Assembly (NCBI GenBank): GCA_900554495.1
Contig: USHR01000004.1
Span: 1 to 27,330, forward strand
DNA: 27,330 bases
Direction of reading: 5' to 3'
Source of the DNA: an uncultured Collinsella sp.
Lineage (GTDB): Bacteria; Actinomycetota; Coriobacteriia; Coriobacteriales; Coriobacteriaceae
Part shown: in pieces, positions 1-11,977 of the stretch
How positions within the stretch are numbered: position 1 is the stretch's first letter
How the letters are laid out: each line of letters begins with the position of its first letter
The notes under the pieces: model-generated
The model's input: only the letters and a program-made list of their open reading frames with translations
What the model was told of the DNA's origin: nothing
The model's database searches: none
Made by a program: the position numbers and the translations under genes

Positions 1-3
1 CTG

Positions 4-47
4 CGCAAGACGGAAAGCACATTAAGTGCTTTCCTTTGCGTGCGGAA
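4..47. repeat. Palindromic repeat with GCACATTAAGTGC core (copy 1)
   Basis: A hairpin with 9-bp perfect arms (12-20 and 26-34) around the loop ATTAA, plus an outer CGCAA/TTGCG stem (4-8 with 36-40). The 15-base core AGCACATTAAGTGCT and the following CGTGCGGAA, 9 bases further on, recur at the same spacing and in the same orientation at 12841-12872. This suggests a dispersed repeat. The T-rich right arm could also make it a terminator for a gene upstream of the window. Confidence 0.6.
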
Positions 48-113
48 CTCGCGACAAACTTAAACAGCGGGCCGCCCGGACCGGGAATCCGACGTGCTCG
101 TCGGGGCAACGTT

Positions 114-144
114 ACCTGCCAAAAAGGGACAGGTTTATTTTGGT
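114..144 (+). repeat. 31-bp inverted repeat, left copy
   Basis: Exact reverse complement of 1913-1943. Within the unit, ACCTG (114-118) can pair with CAGGT and CCAAAA (119-124) with TTTTGG, in an interleaved order. A weaker match continues for roughly 12 bases on the side facing the sigma and anti-sigma genes. No gene is seen in 1-269 apart from this repeat, the palindrome at 4-47, a CCGACG/CGTCGG hairpin at 89-104 and the terminator at 236-262. Confidence 0.85.
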
Positions 145-226
145 CGGTTTTATCTGGGAAAACGTCGCGCTCCAGCGGTAATCTGCTCTCATCTGTCGCA
201 TGGAAATCGGCGGCGTTTCCATTTAA

Positions 227-262
227 CGCAAAAGAGGCCGCTTCCCCTAGTAGGAAGCGGCC
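227..262 (-). terminator. Intrinsic terminator of the sigma/anti-sigma operon
   Basis: Ten-bp perfect stem GGCCGCTTCC (236-245 with 253-262) with a 7-base loop. On the minus strand it is followed by TCTTTT. It lies just past the stop of the anti-sigma gene. Confidence 0.85.
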
Positions 263-269
263 CCAAATC

Positions 270-1346
270 TTACGAATAGACGATGGTAAAGGGTACTTCT
301 GTTTCGGTCTCTCCTGTTGACGTGCACCTCGTGCCCTCAAGCGTTACTGAGACCACTTGGTCGACATCAATCAACTTCGTTGGCACCCAGATGTTCTCTC
401 CGCTATTGCGCGCATAAGAAAAATATAAGTTGAACACCCCTGCGTCGTCATCTTCGATAGTCTGCTCCGATCCATCCTTGTAGCTGACGGTCAGCTTATT
501 ATCAACTGCTTCATAGCCCAGATCATCGATGTGCGTCTGGATGGAAAACGGGCTAATCTCAAGAGTCGAGTCATCGGAGCGGAGTTCCTTTGTATCGACG
601 TACGCTCCAACGCTAAACTCGGGCGTCGATGCCTTGAACGGCTTCGCATCCTCGCCTTCGCCCTCGGTCCACGAGATATTCCAGGTGACCGCATGTTGAA
701 AACCTCGCTCGCGATCCATAGAAGCAAAGTACATCGTGCCATTAATGACAGTATCGCTTGATGTGTCCTTATCAATGGTGCAGCGTGTGTCAGCCCATTC
801 CTCGCCGAACTTCATATCGGGCGTGCCGATGCCCTGTTCTTCTTCACCATAAAGAACAAGTTCGCCGATCTCTGCTGCCGGCTTGTAGCAGTTAACACCA
901 TTTGGATTGGACAACGTAAACGTCACGGCACCGCAACCGTTTTTATCGATAGCCATATCATGAATGTCGAGTGTATAGCCGTTGCCCTCGACGGACAGAT
1001 TGACCTTCTGGACTGTGCCCTCCAGGCTTTGGGGCGCGATACCATCACCAAACTCTCTGGTGTAGGTATATTTAGTCCCCGACGAGCCACCTTGAGTCCA
1101 GGTAATGGACTCTCCGTTGCCATGGTTTCCCCAGGCAGAGGCAAAATAACTGGAATTGACGACGGCGTAGGCGACCCCTCCGGTCGCCAGCACTCCGGCA
1201 AGGCATCCGATTACGGCAACATACAGAGGCTTCGCGTGACCCTTTCGACGAAGCGGCTCTCCAGCAGCGGCATAAAGAACACGGTCAGCAAGATCGCTAT
1301 CGGCTTGGACGGACTCGAAGGCCTGCTTGATTTGATTGGATTTCAC
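270..1346 (-). CDS. Membrane anti-sigma factor (DUF4179-like)
   Basis: A 358-residue protein with a short cytoplasmic N-terminus (about 1-40), one transmembrane helix (about 41-63, LYVAVIGCLAGVLATGGVAY) and a long extracytoplasmic part of about 290 residues. This is the architecture of anti-sigma proteins paired with ECF sigma factors. The overall look, including the N-terminal helix that would bind the sigma factor, resembles DUF4179 proteins of Firmicutes and Actinobacteria. The start is GTG at 1346 with a GAGGAGG site 6 bases upstream. It overlaps the 3' end of the sigma gene by 50 bases, so the two are probably translationally coupled. The inferred role is to hold the sigma factor at the membrane until an envelope signal releases it. 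The signal is unknown, and no zinc-binding anti-sigma motif (HxxxCxxC) is visible. Confidence 0.7.
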   Translation of the reverse strand: MKSNQIKQAFESVQADSDLADRVLYAAAGEPLRRKGHAKPLYVAVIGCLAGVLATGGVAYAVVNSSYFASAWGNHGNGESITWTQGGSSGTKYTYTREFGDGIAPQSLEGTVQKVNLSVEGNGYTLDIHDMAIDKNGCGAVTFTLSNPNGVNCYKPAAEIGELVLYGEEEQGIGTPDMKFGEEWADTRCTIDKDTSSDTVINGTMYFASMDRERGFQHAVTWNISWTEGEGEDAKPFKASTPEFSVGAYVDTKELRSDDSTLEISPFSIQTHIDDLGYEAVDNKLTVSYKDGSEQTIEDDDAGVFNLYFSYARNSGENIWVPTKLIDVDQVVSVTLEGTRCTSTGETETEVPFTIVYS

Positions 1347-1815
1347 GGTCGCCCTCCTCTAGGATGAACTTGAGTTTCGATCTGCCGCGAGCTAAACGCG
1401 TTCGAACTGTCGCGGCTGGTACGTGCAGCAACTCGGCAATCTCTGAAGTCGAGAAGCCCAGATAGTAATAGAGCACGATGGGGATACGGAATCGTTCCGG
1501 AAGCCGCATGACATCTGACAGGACGGCCTTGGTCTCATCCTGCCCTGTCGAAAGCGACTCGGCCAGGTTCTCAATATCCTCCACACGCCTCCATGGCTTT
1601 CGAAAGAGCGATTTGCATTCATTGATCGTGACCCGGATAAGCCATCGACGAAGATGTTCCCAACTTTCAAAATGTCCATCGCTTTTAAGCAGCTTAAGAA
1701 AGACATCCTGGGCAACATCGTCGGCGTCGGCACGATCGCGCAGGTACGTCAATGCGATTCGAAACACGACATCACGGTGATCCTCGACCGCCTGTCTAAA
1801 TGCTTGTTCTTCCAT
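1297..1815 (-). CDS. ECF-type RNA polymerase sigma-70 factor
   Basis: A 172-residue protein with only the two core sigma regions. Region 2 spans about 10-75 (DVVFRIALTYLRDRADADDV, then QDVFLKLL). Region 4 spans about 100-155 and has the recognition helix-turn-helix (FSTSEIAELLHVPAATVRTRLARGR). Size and layout fit the extracytoplasmic-function family. The ATG at 1815 is preferred over an in-frame GTG two codons upstream because GGGAGGTG lies directly before it. The gene overlaps the downstream membrane anti-sigma gene. A SigW-like promoter (TGAAAC, 17 bases, CGTATC) lies upstream, which suggests autoregulation. The regulon cannot be deduced from this window. Confidence 0.88.
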   Translation of the reverse strand: MEEQAFRQAVEDHRDVVFRIALTYLRDRADADDVAQDVFLKLLKSDGHFESWEHLRRWLIRVTINECKSLFRKPWRRVEDIENLAESLSTGQDETKAVLSDVMRLPERFRIPIVLYYYLGFSTSEIAELLHVPAATVRTRLARGRSKLKFILEEGDREIQSNQAGLRVRPSR

Positions 1816-1863
1816 AATCACCTCCCGGTGACGTTAATGATTCTTGCTGAGGCCCTCACCATA

Positions 1864-1892
1864 GATACGCTTTGACCGAACGAAATGTTTCA
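1864..1892 (-). promoter_or_regulatory. Candidate ECF sigma-dependent autoregulatory promoter
   Basis: On the minus strand TGAAAC (1887-1892) and CGTATC (1864-1869) are separated by 17 bases. Bacillus SigW/SigM-class promoters have TGAAAC, about 16 bases, then CGTA or CGTC. It lies about 50 bases upstream of the sigma start codon, which is where an autoregulated promoter is expected. Confidence 0.5.
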
Positions 1893-1912
1893 AATTCAAG
1901 CAGGAAAAACCT

Positions 1913-1943
1913 ACCAAAATAAACCTGTCCCTTTTTGGCAGGT
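1913..1943 (-). repeat. 31-bp inverted repeat, right copy
   Basis: Exact reverse complement of 114-144. It sits between the rpoC terminator (1951-1984) and the candidate sigma promoter. Together the copies bracket the sigma/anti-sigma pair. Confidence 0.85.
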
Positions 1944-1950
1944 TCTCTTC

Positions 1951-1984
1951 AAAAAAGACCCGCTTCCCTGTTGGGAAACGGGTC
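1951..1984 (-). terminator. Intrinsic terminator of rpoBC
   Basis: Stem GACCCG-TTCCC paired with GGGAA-CGGGTC (1957-1984), loop TGTT. It is followed on the minus strand by six T residues (1951-1956). It lies 30 bases past the rpoC stop codon. Confidence 0.9.
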
Positions 1985-2013
1985 TTTGGAAGGGCGGTTA
2001 ACGTACTAGGAAA

Positions 2014-6489
<4,476 letters not shown>

Positions 6490-6495
6490 AGTCAA

Positions 6496-9400
6496 CTACT
6501 CCTTATCAGTGGTCGTGGCGGCGACAGCCTCGGGTGCCTCGGCGGTCTCGGCATCCTGGGCCTCGACGTCGGCGTCAACGCCGGCGAGCGCAGCCAGGTC
6601 ATCGAGGGCAGAGGTCTCCTCGGCGGTCACGGGGGCGGAGGCGTCCTCGTCGGCATCGTGCATGGGCTCGATGTCAAGCGCGAGGGAACGAATCTCCTTG
6701 ACGAGAACCTTGAAGGACTCGGGGATACCCGGAACCGGGACGTTCTCGCCCTTGACGATGGACTCGTAGGTCTTGACGCGGCCCACGGTATCGTCGGACT
6801 TGACGGTCAGGATCTCCTGCAGGACGTTGGAAGCACCGTATGCGTACAGTGCCCAAACTTCCATCTCGCCGAAGCGCTGACCGCCGAACTGAGCCTTGCC
6901 GCCCAGCGGCTGCTGGGTAACCAGGCTGTAAGGGCCAGTCGAACGGGCGTGGATCTTGTCATCGACCATGTGGCCGAGCTTGAGGATGTAGGACGTACCC
7001 ACGGTAATGGGCTCGCGGAACTCCTCGCCGGTGCGGCCGTCGAACAGACGGGTCTTGCCGCGCTCGTCAAGCTGGGTGACAAACTCGGGGCGCATGTGAT
7101 CGCCAAAGGCAGCGGTGGCCTTGTTGAGCATGTTCTTGTTGGCGCGACGGATGACCTCGGCGATCTCGTCCTCCTTGGCGCCGTCGAAAACGGGCGTCGA
7201 GACGAAGAACGGACCGGGGACATACTTGTCGGAGTCGGCCTGCTCGGTATCCCAACCGCAGGCAGCAGCCCAGCCAAGGTGGCACTCGAGCAGCTGGCCG
7301 ACGTTCATACGCGAAGGAACGCCCAGCGGGTTGAGGATAACGTCGATCGGGGTACCGTCAGCCATGTAGGGCATGTCCTCGACCGGCAGAACGTTGCAGA
7401 TAACACCCTTGTTGCCGTGGCGGCCGGCGATCTTATCGCCCTGCTGGATCTTACGACGCTGGGCAACGTAGACGCGCACCTGCTCGTTGACGCCGGGGGC
7501 CAGATCGTCGCCGTTCTCGCGGCTAAAGCGGACGACGTCGATGACGCGGCCGTAAGCGCCGTGAGGCATCTTAAGGGAGGTATCGCGGACATCGTGGGCC
7601 TTGGCACCGAAGATGGCGCGCAGCAGGCGCTCCTCGGCGGTCAGAGCGCTCTCGCCCTTAGGCGTGACCTTGCCGACCAGGATGTCGCCAGGGCCGACCT
7701 CAGCGCCGATGCGGATAATGCCGTCCTCGTCGAGGTTGGCAAGCATATCCTCGGAGAGGTTCGGGATCTCGCGGGTGATCTCCTCGGGGCCGAGCTTGGT
7801 GTCGCGGGCATCGATCTCGTGACGGGTGATGTTGATGGTCGTCAGCAGGTCCTCGGCCACCAGGCGCTCGGACACGACGATACCGTCCTCGTAGTTGAAG
7901 CCTTCCCACGGCATGTATGCCACGGTGAGGTTCTGACCCAGTGCGAGCTCGCCATGATCGGTCGAGGGACCGTCAGCCAGGGGCTCGCCCTGCTCAACGG
8001 TGTCACCGACGCGCACGAGCGGACGGTGGTTGATGCAGGTGGACTGGTTGGAGCGCTGGTACTTGGCCAGGTGATACTCGTCCATGCCGCCGGCATGCTT
8101 GACGATGATCTTGGCGGCGTCGGCAAAGATGACCTCGCCGGCATTCTTGGCCAGGGTGACCTCGCCGGAGTCCAGGGCGGCGCGACGCTCCATGCCGGTA
8201 CCGACATAGGGAGCGGCAGGGTGAACCAGCGGCACGGCCTGACGCTGCATGTTGGCGCCCATCAGCGTACGCTTGGCGTCGTCGTGCTCCAGGAACGGGA
8301 TCAGCGTGGCTGCGACGGAGAGCATCTGACGCGGCGAGACGTCCATGTAGTCGACGTCCTCGACAGGCACGTCGGCGGGAGCGCCGAAGGAGCCGTCGAA
8401 GTCGCGGGTACGGGCGATCACGGTGTGCGGGCGGACAAGCTTGCCCTCGGCATCGGTCGTGATGAACTCGTTGGTCTTGGGATCGAGCGGCGTGTTGGCC
8501 GGCGCGATGACGTGCTTCTCTTCCTCGTCAGCGGTCATCCAGTCGATCTGGTCGGTGGCAACGCCGTTCTCGACGCGGCGGAACGGAGCCTCGATGAAGC
8601 CGTACTCGTTGACGCGGGCGTAGAGGGCGAGCGAGCCGATCAGGCCGATGTTGGGGCCTTCGGGGGTCTCGATCGGGCACATGCGGCTGTAGTGCGAGTT
8701 GTGAACGTCGCGGACGGCCGTCGGCACGTTGGTGCGGCGGCTGGAGCCGGATTTGTGGCCGGCAAGACCGCCAGGGCCGAGTGCGGACAGACGGCGCTTG
8801 TGGGTCAGACCGGTCAGGGGGTTCGCCTGGTCCATGAACTGCGAGAGCTGCGAGGAACCGAAGAACTCCTTGATGGAGGCCACGATCGGGCGGATGTTGA
8901 TGAGCGACTGCGGGGTGATCTCGTCGATGTCCTGGGAGCTCATGCGCTCACGGACGACGCGCTCCATACGGCTCATGCCGATACGGAACTGGTTGGCGAC
9001 GAGCTCGCCGACGGTACGAATACGGCGGTTGCCAAAGTGGTCGATGTCGTCGACCTTGAAGCCCTGCTCGCCGGCAGCGAGGGACAGCAGGTAGCGCAGC
9101 GTCGCGACGATATCCTCGTCGGTGAGCACCGTGACCTCTTCCTCGGTGGTGAGGTTGAGCTTCTTGTTGACCTTGTAACGACCAACGCGGGCCAGATCGT
9201 AGCGCTGCGGGTTAAAGAGCAGGCCCTCGAGCAGGCTGCGGGAAGCATCCACGGTGGGAGGCTCGCCCGGGCGCAGGCGACGGTAGATCTCGATAAGGGC
9301 ATCCTCGCGGGTGAGGGCGGTGTCGCGCTCCAGGGTGCGCTTGATCACATCGGAGTTGCCGAGCAGCTCGATGATGTCGTCGTTGGTGACGGCAATGCCA

Positions 9401-9987
9401 AGGGCGCGCAGGAACATCGTGGCGCTCTGCTTGCGCTTACGGTCGATGGAGACCATGAGCTGGTCGCGCTTGTCGACCTCAAACTCAAGCCAGGCACCGC
9501 GGGACGGGATGATCTGGGCCTTGTAGATCTGCTTGCCCGAATCCATCTCGGAGCTGTAGTACACACCCGGGGAACGGACGAGCTGCGAGACGACGATACG
9601 CTCGGTACCGTTGATGATGAAGGTGCCCTGATCGGTCATCATAGGGAAGTCGCCCATAAAGACGAGCTGCTCCTTGATCTCGCCGGTCTCCTTGTTGGTG
9701 AGACGGACGTCGGTCAGAAGCGGGGCCTGATAGGTCATGTCCTTCTCGCGGCACTCCTCGACGGTGTGCGCGGGGTCGCCGAACTGATGCTCGCCGAAGG
9801 TAACCTCGAGAACATGGTTCTGGCTCTGGATGGGGCTGGATTCCTTGAACGCCTCACGAAGGCCCTCGTCCTTAAAACGCTCAAAGGATTCCCTTTGAAC
9901 AGAGATAAGGTTGGGGAGCTCCATGGCCTCCGGGATTTTCCCGAAGCTGACGCGCTTGCGCTCAGTGGCAGTGTATGCGTAGGTCAC
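6496..9987 (-). CDS. rpoB: RNA polymerase beta subunit
   Basis: Second-largest subunit, 1163 residues, start GTG at 9987 with AAGGAGG 9 bases upstream. The rifampicin pocket is complete: residues 377-401 include D386, H396 and S401, equivalent to E. coli D516, H526 and S531, all in the sensitive state. Just after GPGGL the loop 409-424 is 16 residues where E. coli has 8 (TRERAGFE), which enlarges fork loop 2. The reading frame is clean, so this is not a sequencing frameshift. The hallmark motifs NIGLIGSLA and GRHGNKGV are present. The last 50 residues are an Ala/Glu/Asp-rich tail. The TAG stop is followed after 6 bases by the rpoC GTG in the same frame. Confidence 0.98.
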   Translation of the reverse strand: MTYAYTATERKRVSFGKIPEAMELPNLISVQRESFERFKDEGLREAFKESSPIQSQNHVLEVTFGEHQFGDPAHTVEECREKDMTYQAPLLTDVRLTNKETGEIKEQLVFMGDFPMMTDQGTFIINGTERIVVSQLVRSPGVYYSSEMDSGKQIYKAQIIPSRGAWLEFEVDKRDQLMVSIDRKRKQSATMFLRALGIAVTNDDIIELLGNSDVIKRTLERDTALTREDALIEIYRRLRPGEPPTVDASRSLLEGLLFNPQRYDLARVGRYKVNKKLNLTTEEEVTVLTDEDIVATLRYLLSLAAGEQGFKVDDIDHFGNRRIRTVGELVANQFRIGMSRMERVVRERMSSQDIDEITPQSLINIRPIVASIKEFFGSSQLSQFMDQANPLTGLTHKRRLSALGPGGLAGHKSGSSRRTNVPTAVRDVHNSHYSRMCPIETPEGPNIGLIGSLALYARVNEYGFIEAPFRRVENGVATDQIDWMTADEEEKHVIAPANTPLDPKTNEFITTDAEGKLVRPHTVIARTRDFDGSFGAPADVPVEDVDYMDVSPRQMLSVAATLIPFLEHDDAKRTLMGANMQRQAVPLVHPAAPYVGTGMERRAALDSGEVTLAKNAGEVIFADAAKIIVKHAGGMDEYHLAKYQRSNQSTCINHRPLVRVGDTVEQGEPLADGPSTDHGELALGQNLTVAYMPWEGFNYEDGIVVSERLVAEDLLTTINITRHEIDARDTKLGPEEITREIPNLSEDMLANLDEDGIIRIGAEVGPGDILVGKVTPKGESALTAEERLLRAIFGAKAHDVRDTSLKMPHGAYGRVIDVVRFSRENGDDLAPGVNEQVRVYVAQRRKIQQGDKIAGRHGNKGVICNVLPVEDMPYMADGTPIDVILNPLGVPSRMNVGQLLECHLGWAAACGWDTEQADSDKYVPGPFFVSTPVFDGAKEDEIAEVIRRANKNMLNKATAAFGDHMRPEFVTQLDERGKTRLFDGRTGEEFREPITVGTSYILKLGHMVDDKIHARSTGPYSLVTQQPLGGKAQFGGQRFGEMEVWALYAYGASNVLQEILTVKSDDTVGRVKTYESIVKGENVPVPGIPESFKVLVKEIRSLALDIEPMHDADEDASAPVTAEETSALDDLAALAGVDADVEAQDAETAEAPEAVAATTTDKE

Positions 9988-10221
9988 CAGGTTTTTCCTC
10001 CTTCACGGAAATGCTCGGTGGGTTGGCGAGGCATAGCTTCGCCAGTTATCGCAACCTAATAGTTTATCAGGTACCGACCGTTGGGCAAGAAAAGCCTTGA
10101 CGCGATTGAGTTTTTGGAGTAGCAAAGTTTTTCGACAGAAAACACGCAGGTAGATAGTGGTATACCGAACATCTGTTCATATATTTTCTGTGAACAGAGA
10201 GCCGGCAATCGCAGCTCTTAT
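9988..10221 (-). promoter_or_regulatory. rpoB upstream region with candidate promoter and palindromes
   Basis: No gene is seen here. A moderate promoter for rpoB is possible at minus-strand TTGCCC, 16 bases, TAAACT (about 10061-10088). At 10166-10179 CGAAC-ATCT-GTTCA resembles the LexA box of Gram-positives. An overlapping 8-bp inverted repeat, TCTGTTCA/TGAACAGA, lies at about 10172-10198. Roles are inferred only from pattern. Confidence 0.35.
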
Positions 10222-10254
10222 AAAAAACGGGCGCGAACCGAGGTCCGCGCCCGT
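10222..10254 (-). terminator. Intrinsic terminator of galU
   Basis: Nine-bp stem ACGGGCGCG/CGCGCCCGT (10227-10254). It is followed on the minus strand by a run of T residues. It separates galU from rpoB transcription. Confidence 0.9.
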
Positions 10255-10274
10255 AAATGTCGATGTCCGAAGGC

Positions 10275-11183
10275 TTACTTGCGCATCAAGCCGCCGCGCT
10301 CGTCGATGGCGTCCCAGAAGGCGCTTGCAAAGCGAGGATCGCTTGCAGCCATGAGAGCGTTGGTGGCCATCCAGCCAGAGGGAGTGCCGGTGTCGTAGCC
10401 CGACAGCGGGTCGATGACGACCGCGTACATGGCCTCGCGATCGAGCGAACGGGCCATTGCGTCGGTGAGCTGGATCTCGCCGCCCTTGCCGGCCTGCTGA
10501 TCTGCCAGCAGGTCCATGACCAGCGGGCTCAGCAGATAGCGGCCGACGATGTACAGGTTGGACGGAGCAGCATCGGGAGCGGGCTTCTCGACCAGACCGC
10601 CGATGCGCCAGACAGCGCCCGGCTCGGCATCGGCAACGCCCTCGGCGCCCTCGAGCGAACCGACGCGCTCGCCGGCGATAACGCCGTAGCGGCTGACTTC
10701 CTCGGGCGAGCAAGCAGCGACGGCGACAACCGAAGCGCCACCGTGCTCCTTGGAAACGGCGAGCATCTTGTCGCAGATGTCGCGGTTAGGCACAACGTAG
10801 TCGCCCAGAAGAACCAGGAAGTTCTCCCCTGCCACGGCGTCGGCAGCAGAGCGAATAGCATGGCCGAGGCCCTTGGGCTCGTACTGATAGCGGAAGTCGA
10901 CCGGCATACCGCCAGCGTGGGCGACGGCATCGGCATAGGCGTTCTTGCCGCGCTCGCGCAGCAGGTTCTCGAGCGAGCGATCGGGCTGGAAGTAGTTCAG
11001 TAGCTCGGGCTTACCGGGAGAAGTAACGATGATGGCGTCGTCGACCTCCTCGGGGTCGAGCGCCTCCTCGACGACGTACTGAATGACGGGCTTGTCGAGC
11101 ACCGGCAGCATCTCTTTGGGCGTGCACTTAGTGCCAGGCAGAAAACGCGTGCCAAGACCGGCGGCGGGGATGATTGCCTTCAT
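10275..11183 (-). CDS. galU: UTP--glucose-1-phosphate uridylyltransferase
   Basis: A 302-residue enzyme that makes UDP-glucose from UTP and glucose-1-phosphate, feeding glycan, glycolipid and galactose metabolism in the cytoplasm. The N-terminal nucleotidyltransferase signature (MKAIIPAAGLGTRFLPGTK), the following CTPKEMLPVLDKPVIQYVVEE and the VEKP segment are typical of GalU. The start is ATG at 11183; the frame stays open upstream, but only from this Met does homology to the family begin. A candidate promoter (TTGTCT, 16 bases, TATAGT at 11280-11307) lies about 100 bases upstream, and a terminator follows. Its position between rplL and rpoB is unusual, since these normally form one continuous block. 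Confidence 0.95.
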   Translation of the reverse strand: MKAIIPAAGLGTRFLPGTKCTPKEMLPVLDKPVIQYVVEEALDPEEVDDAIIVTSPGKPELLNYFQPDRSLENLLRERGKNAYADAVAHAGGMPVDFRYQYEPKGLGHAIRSAADAVAGENFLVLLGDYVVPNRDICDKMLAVSKEHGGASVVAVAACSPEEVSRYGVIAGERVGSLEGAEGVADAEPGAVWRIGGLVEKPAPDAAPSNLYIVGRYLLSPLVMDLLADQQAGKGGEIQLTDAMARSLDREAMYAVVIDPLSGYDTGTPSGWMATNALMAASDPRFASAFWDAIDERGGLMRK

Positions 11184-11279
11184 GTTATTCAAAGATCCTT
11201 TCGCAGGCGCAAAAGCGCCGCATGCGTGCGGCACACAGCCGCAGACCAAATTGCGATACCTAAGCATCTTACCGCTGGA

Positions 11280-11307
11280 ACTATATGTCGCTACAAGGCA
11301 GAGACAA
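11280..11307 (-). promoter_or_regulatory. Candidate galU promoter
   Basis: Minus-strand -35 TTGTCT (11302-11307), 16-base spacer, -10 TATAGT (11280-11285). It lies in the 314-base stretch between rplL and galU (11184-11497). That stretch otherwise holds the rplL terminator and no visible gene. Confidence 0.5.
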
Positions 11308-11430
11308 TTCTTCAGCAGGTCAACGCAAATTATTGCTCGAATGGTGCAATTTTATTGCCCAACGGCAGGGTGCCCGATACGACGCAAATCACAGAACATG
11401 GCAGTTTGAGCTACCGATGTCGAGGGACCG

Positions 11431-11470
11431 AAAAACAAAAAAGACGGGGCTCGCAATGCGAACCCCGTCT
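11431..11470 (-). terminator. Intrinsic terminator after rplL
   Basis: Stem AGACGGGG-TCGC paired with GCGA-CCCCGTCT (11442-11470), triloop AAT, followed on the minus strand by TTTTTGTTTTT. It ends the rplJL transcript before galU. Confidence 0.92.
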
Positions 11471-11497
11471 GCAAAGAAATCTGGCGAGAAAGCCTGA

Positions 11498-11875
11498 TTA
11501 CTTGAGGGTGACAGCAGCGCCAGCAGCCTCGAGCTTCTCCTTGGCAGCCTCGGCGTCCTCCTTCTTGGCACCCTCGAGAACAGCCTTGGGAGCGCCCTCG
11601 ACGACCTCCTTGGCCTCCTTCAGGCCAAGGTTGGTGAGCTCACGGACGGCCTTGATGACCTGGATCTTGTTGTCGCCGAAGCCCTCGAGCACGACGTCAA
11701 ACTCGGTCTTCTCCTCGGCCTCAGCAGCGCCAGCAGCGGGAGCGGCGACAACAGCGGCAGGAGCAGCGGCGGAAACGCCGAAGGTGTCCTCGATAGCCTT
11801 AACGAGCTCGGAAGCCTCGAGAAGGGTCATTTCCTTAAGAGCATCGATGATCTCATCGGTGGTAAGCTTAGCCAT
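11498..11875 (-). CDS. rplL: 50S ribosomal protein L7/L12
   Basis: A 125-residue stalk protein of the large ribosomal subunit that recruits translation factors. The N-terminal dimerisation helices (LTTDEIIDALKEMTLLEASE), an Ala-rich flexible hinge (about 37-55) and the C-terminal factor-binding domain (EFDVVLEGFGDNKIQVIKAV) are all present. The start is ATG at 11875, with AAAGGA 7 bases upstream; an upstream in-frame Met at 11908 has no comparable site. It follows rplJ by about 100 bases that contain small hairpins (for example CCGTGC-GGAT-GCACGG), and a strong terminator follows it. Confidence 0.97.
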   Translation of the reverse strand: MAKLTTDEIIDALKEMTLLEASELVKAIEDTFGVSAAAPAAVVAAPAAGAAEAEEKTEFDVVLEGFGDNKIQVIKAVRELTNLGLKEAKEVVEGAPKAVLEGAKKEDAEAAKEKLEAAGAAVTLK

Positions 11876-11977
11876 TTCTAAGTCCTTTCGGTTTCCGTGC
11901 GGATGCACGGAGATCAGTTAAAACACGGCGCGAATGCGCCAGGGGTGCGGCGTTGCCGCCGCGGGTGAAAACAGCGA

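Noticed and set aside
114..1943. Composite transposon ends around the sigma operon
   Set aside because: No transposase between or beside the repeats and no target duplication; kept only as a repeat observation.
8716..8763. Frameshift or assembly error in rpoB explaining the odd loop
   Set aside because: The frame continues without compensation into conserved residues on both sides, and the extra length is exactly 24 bases.
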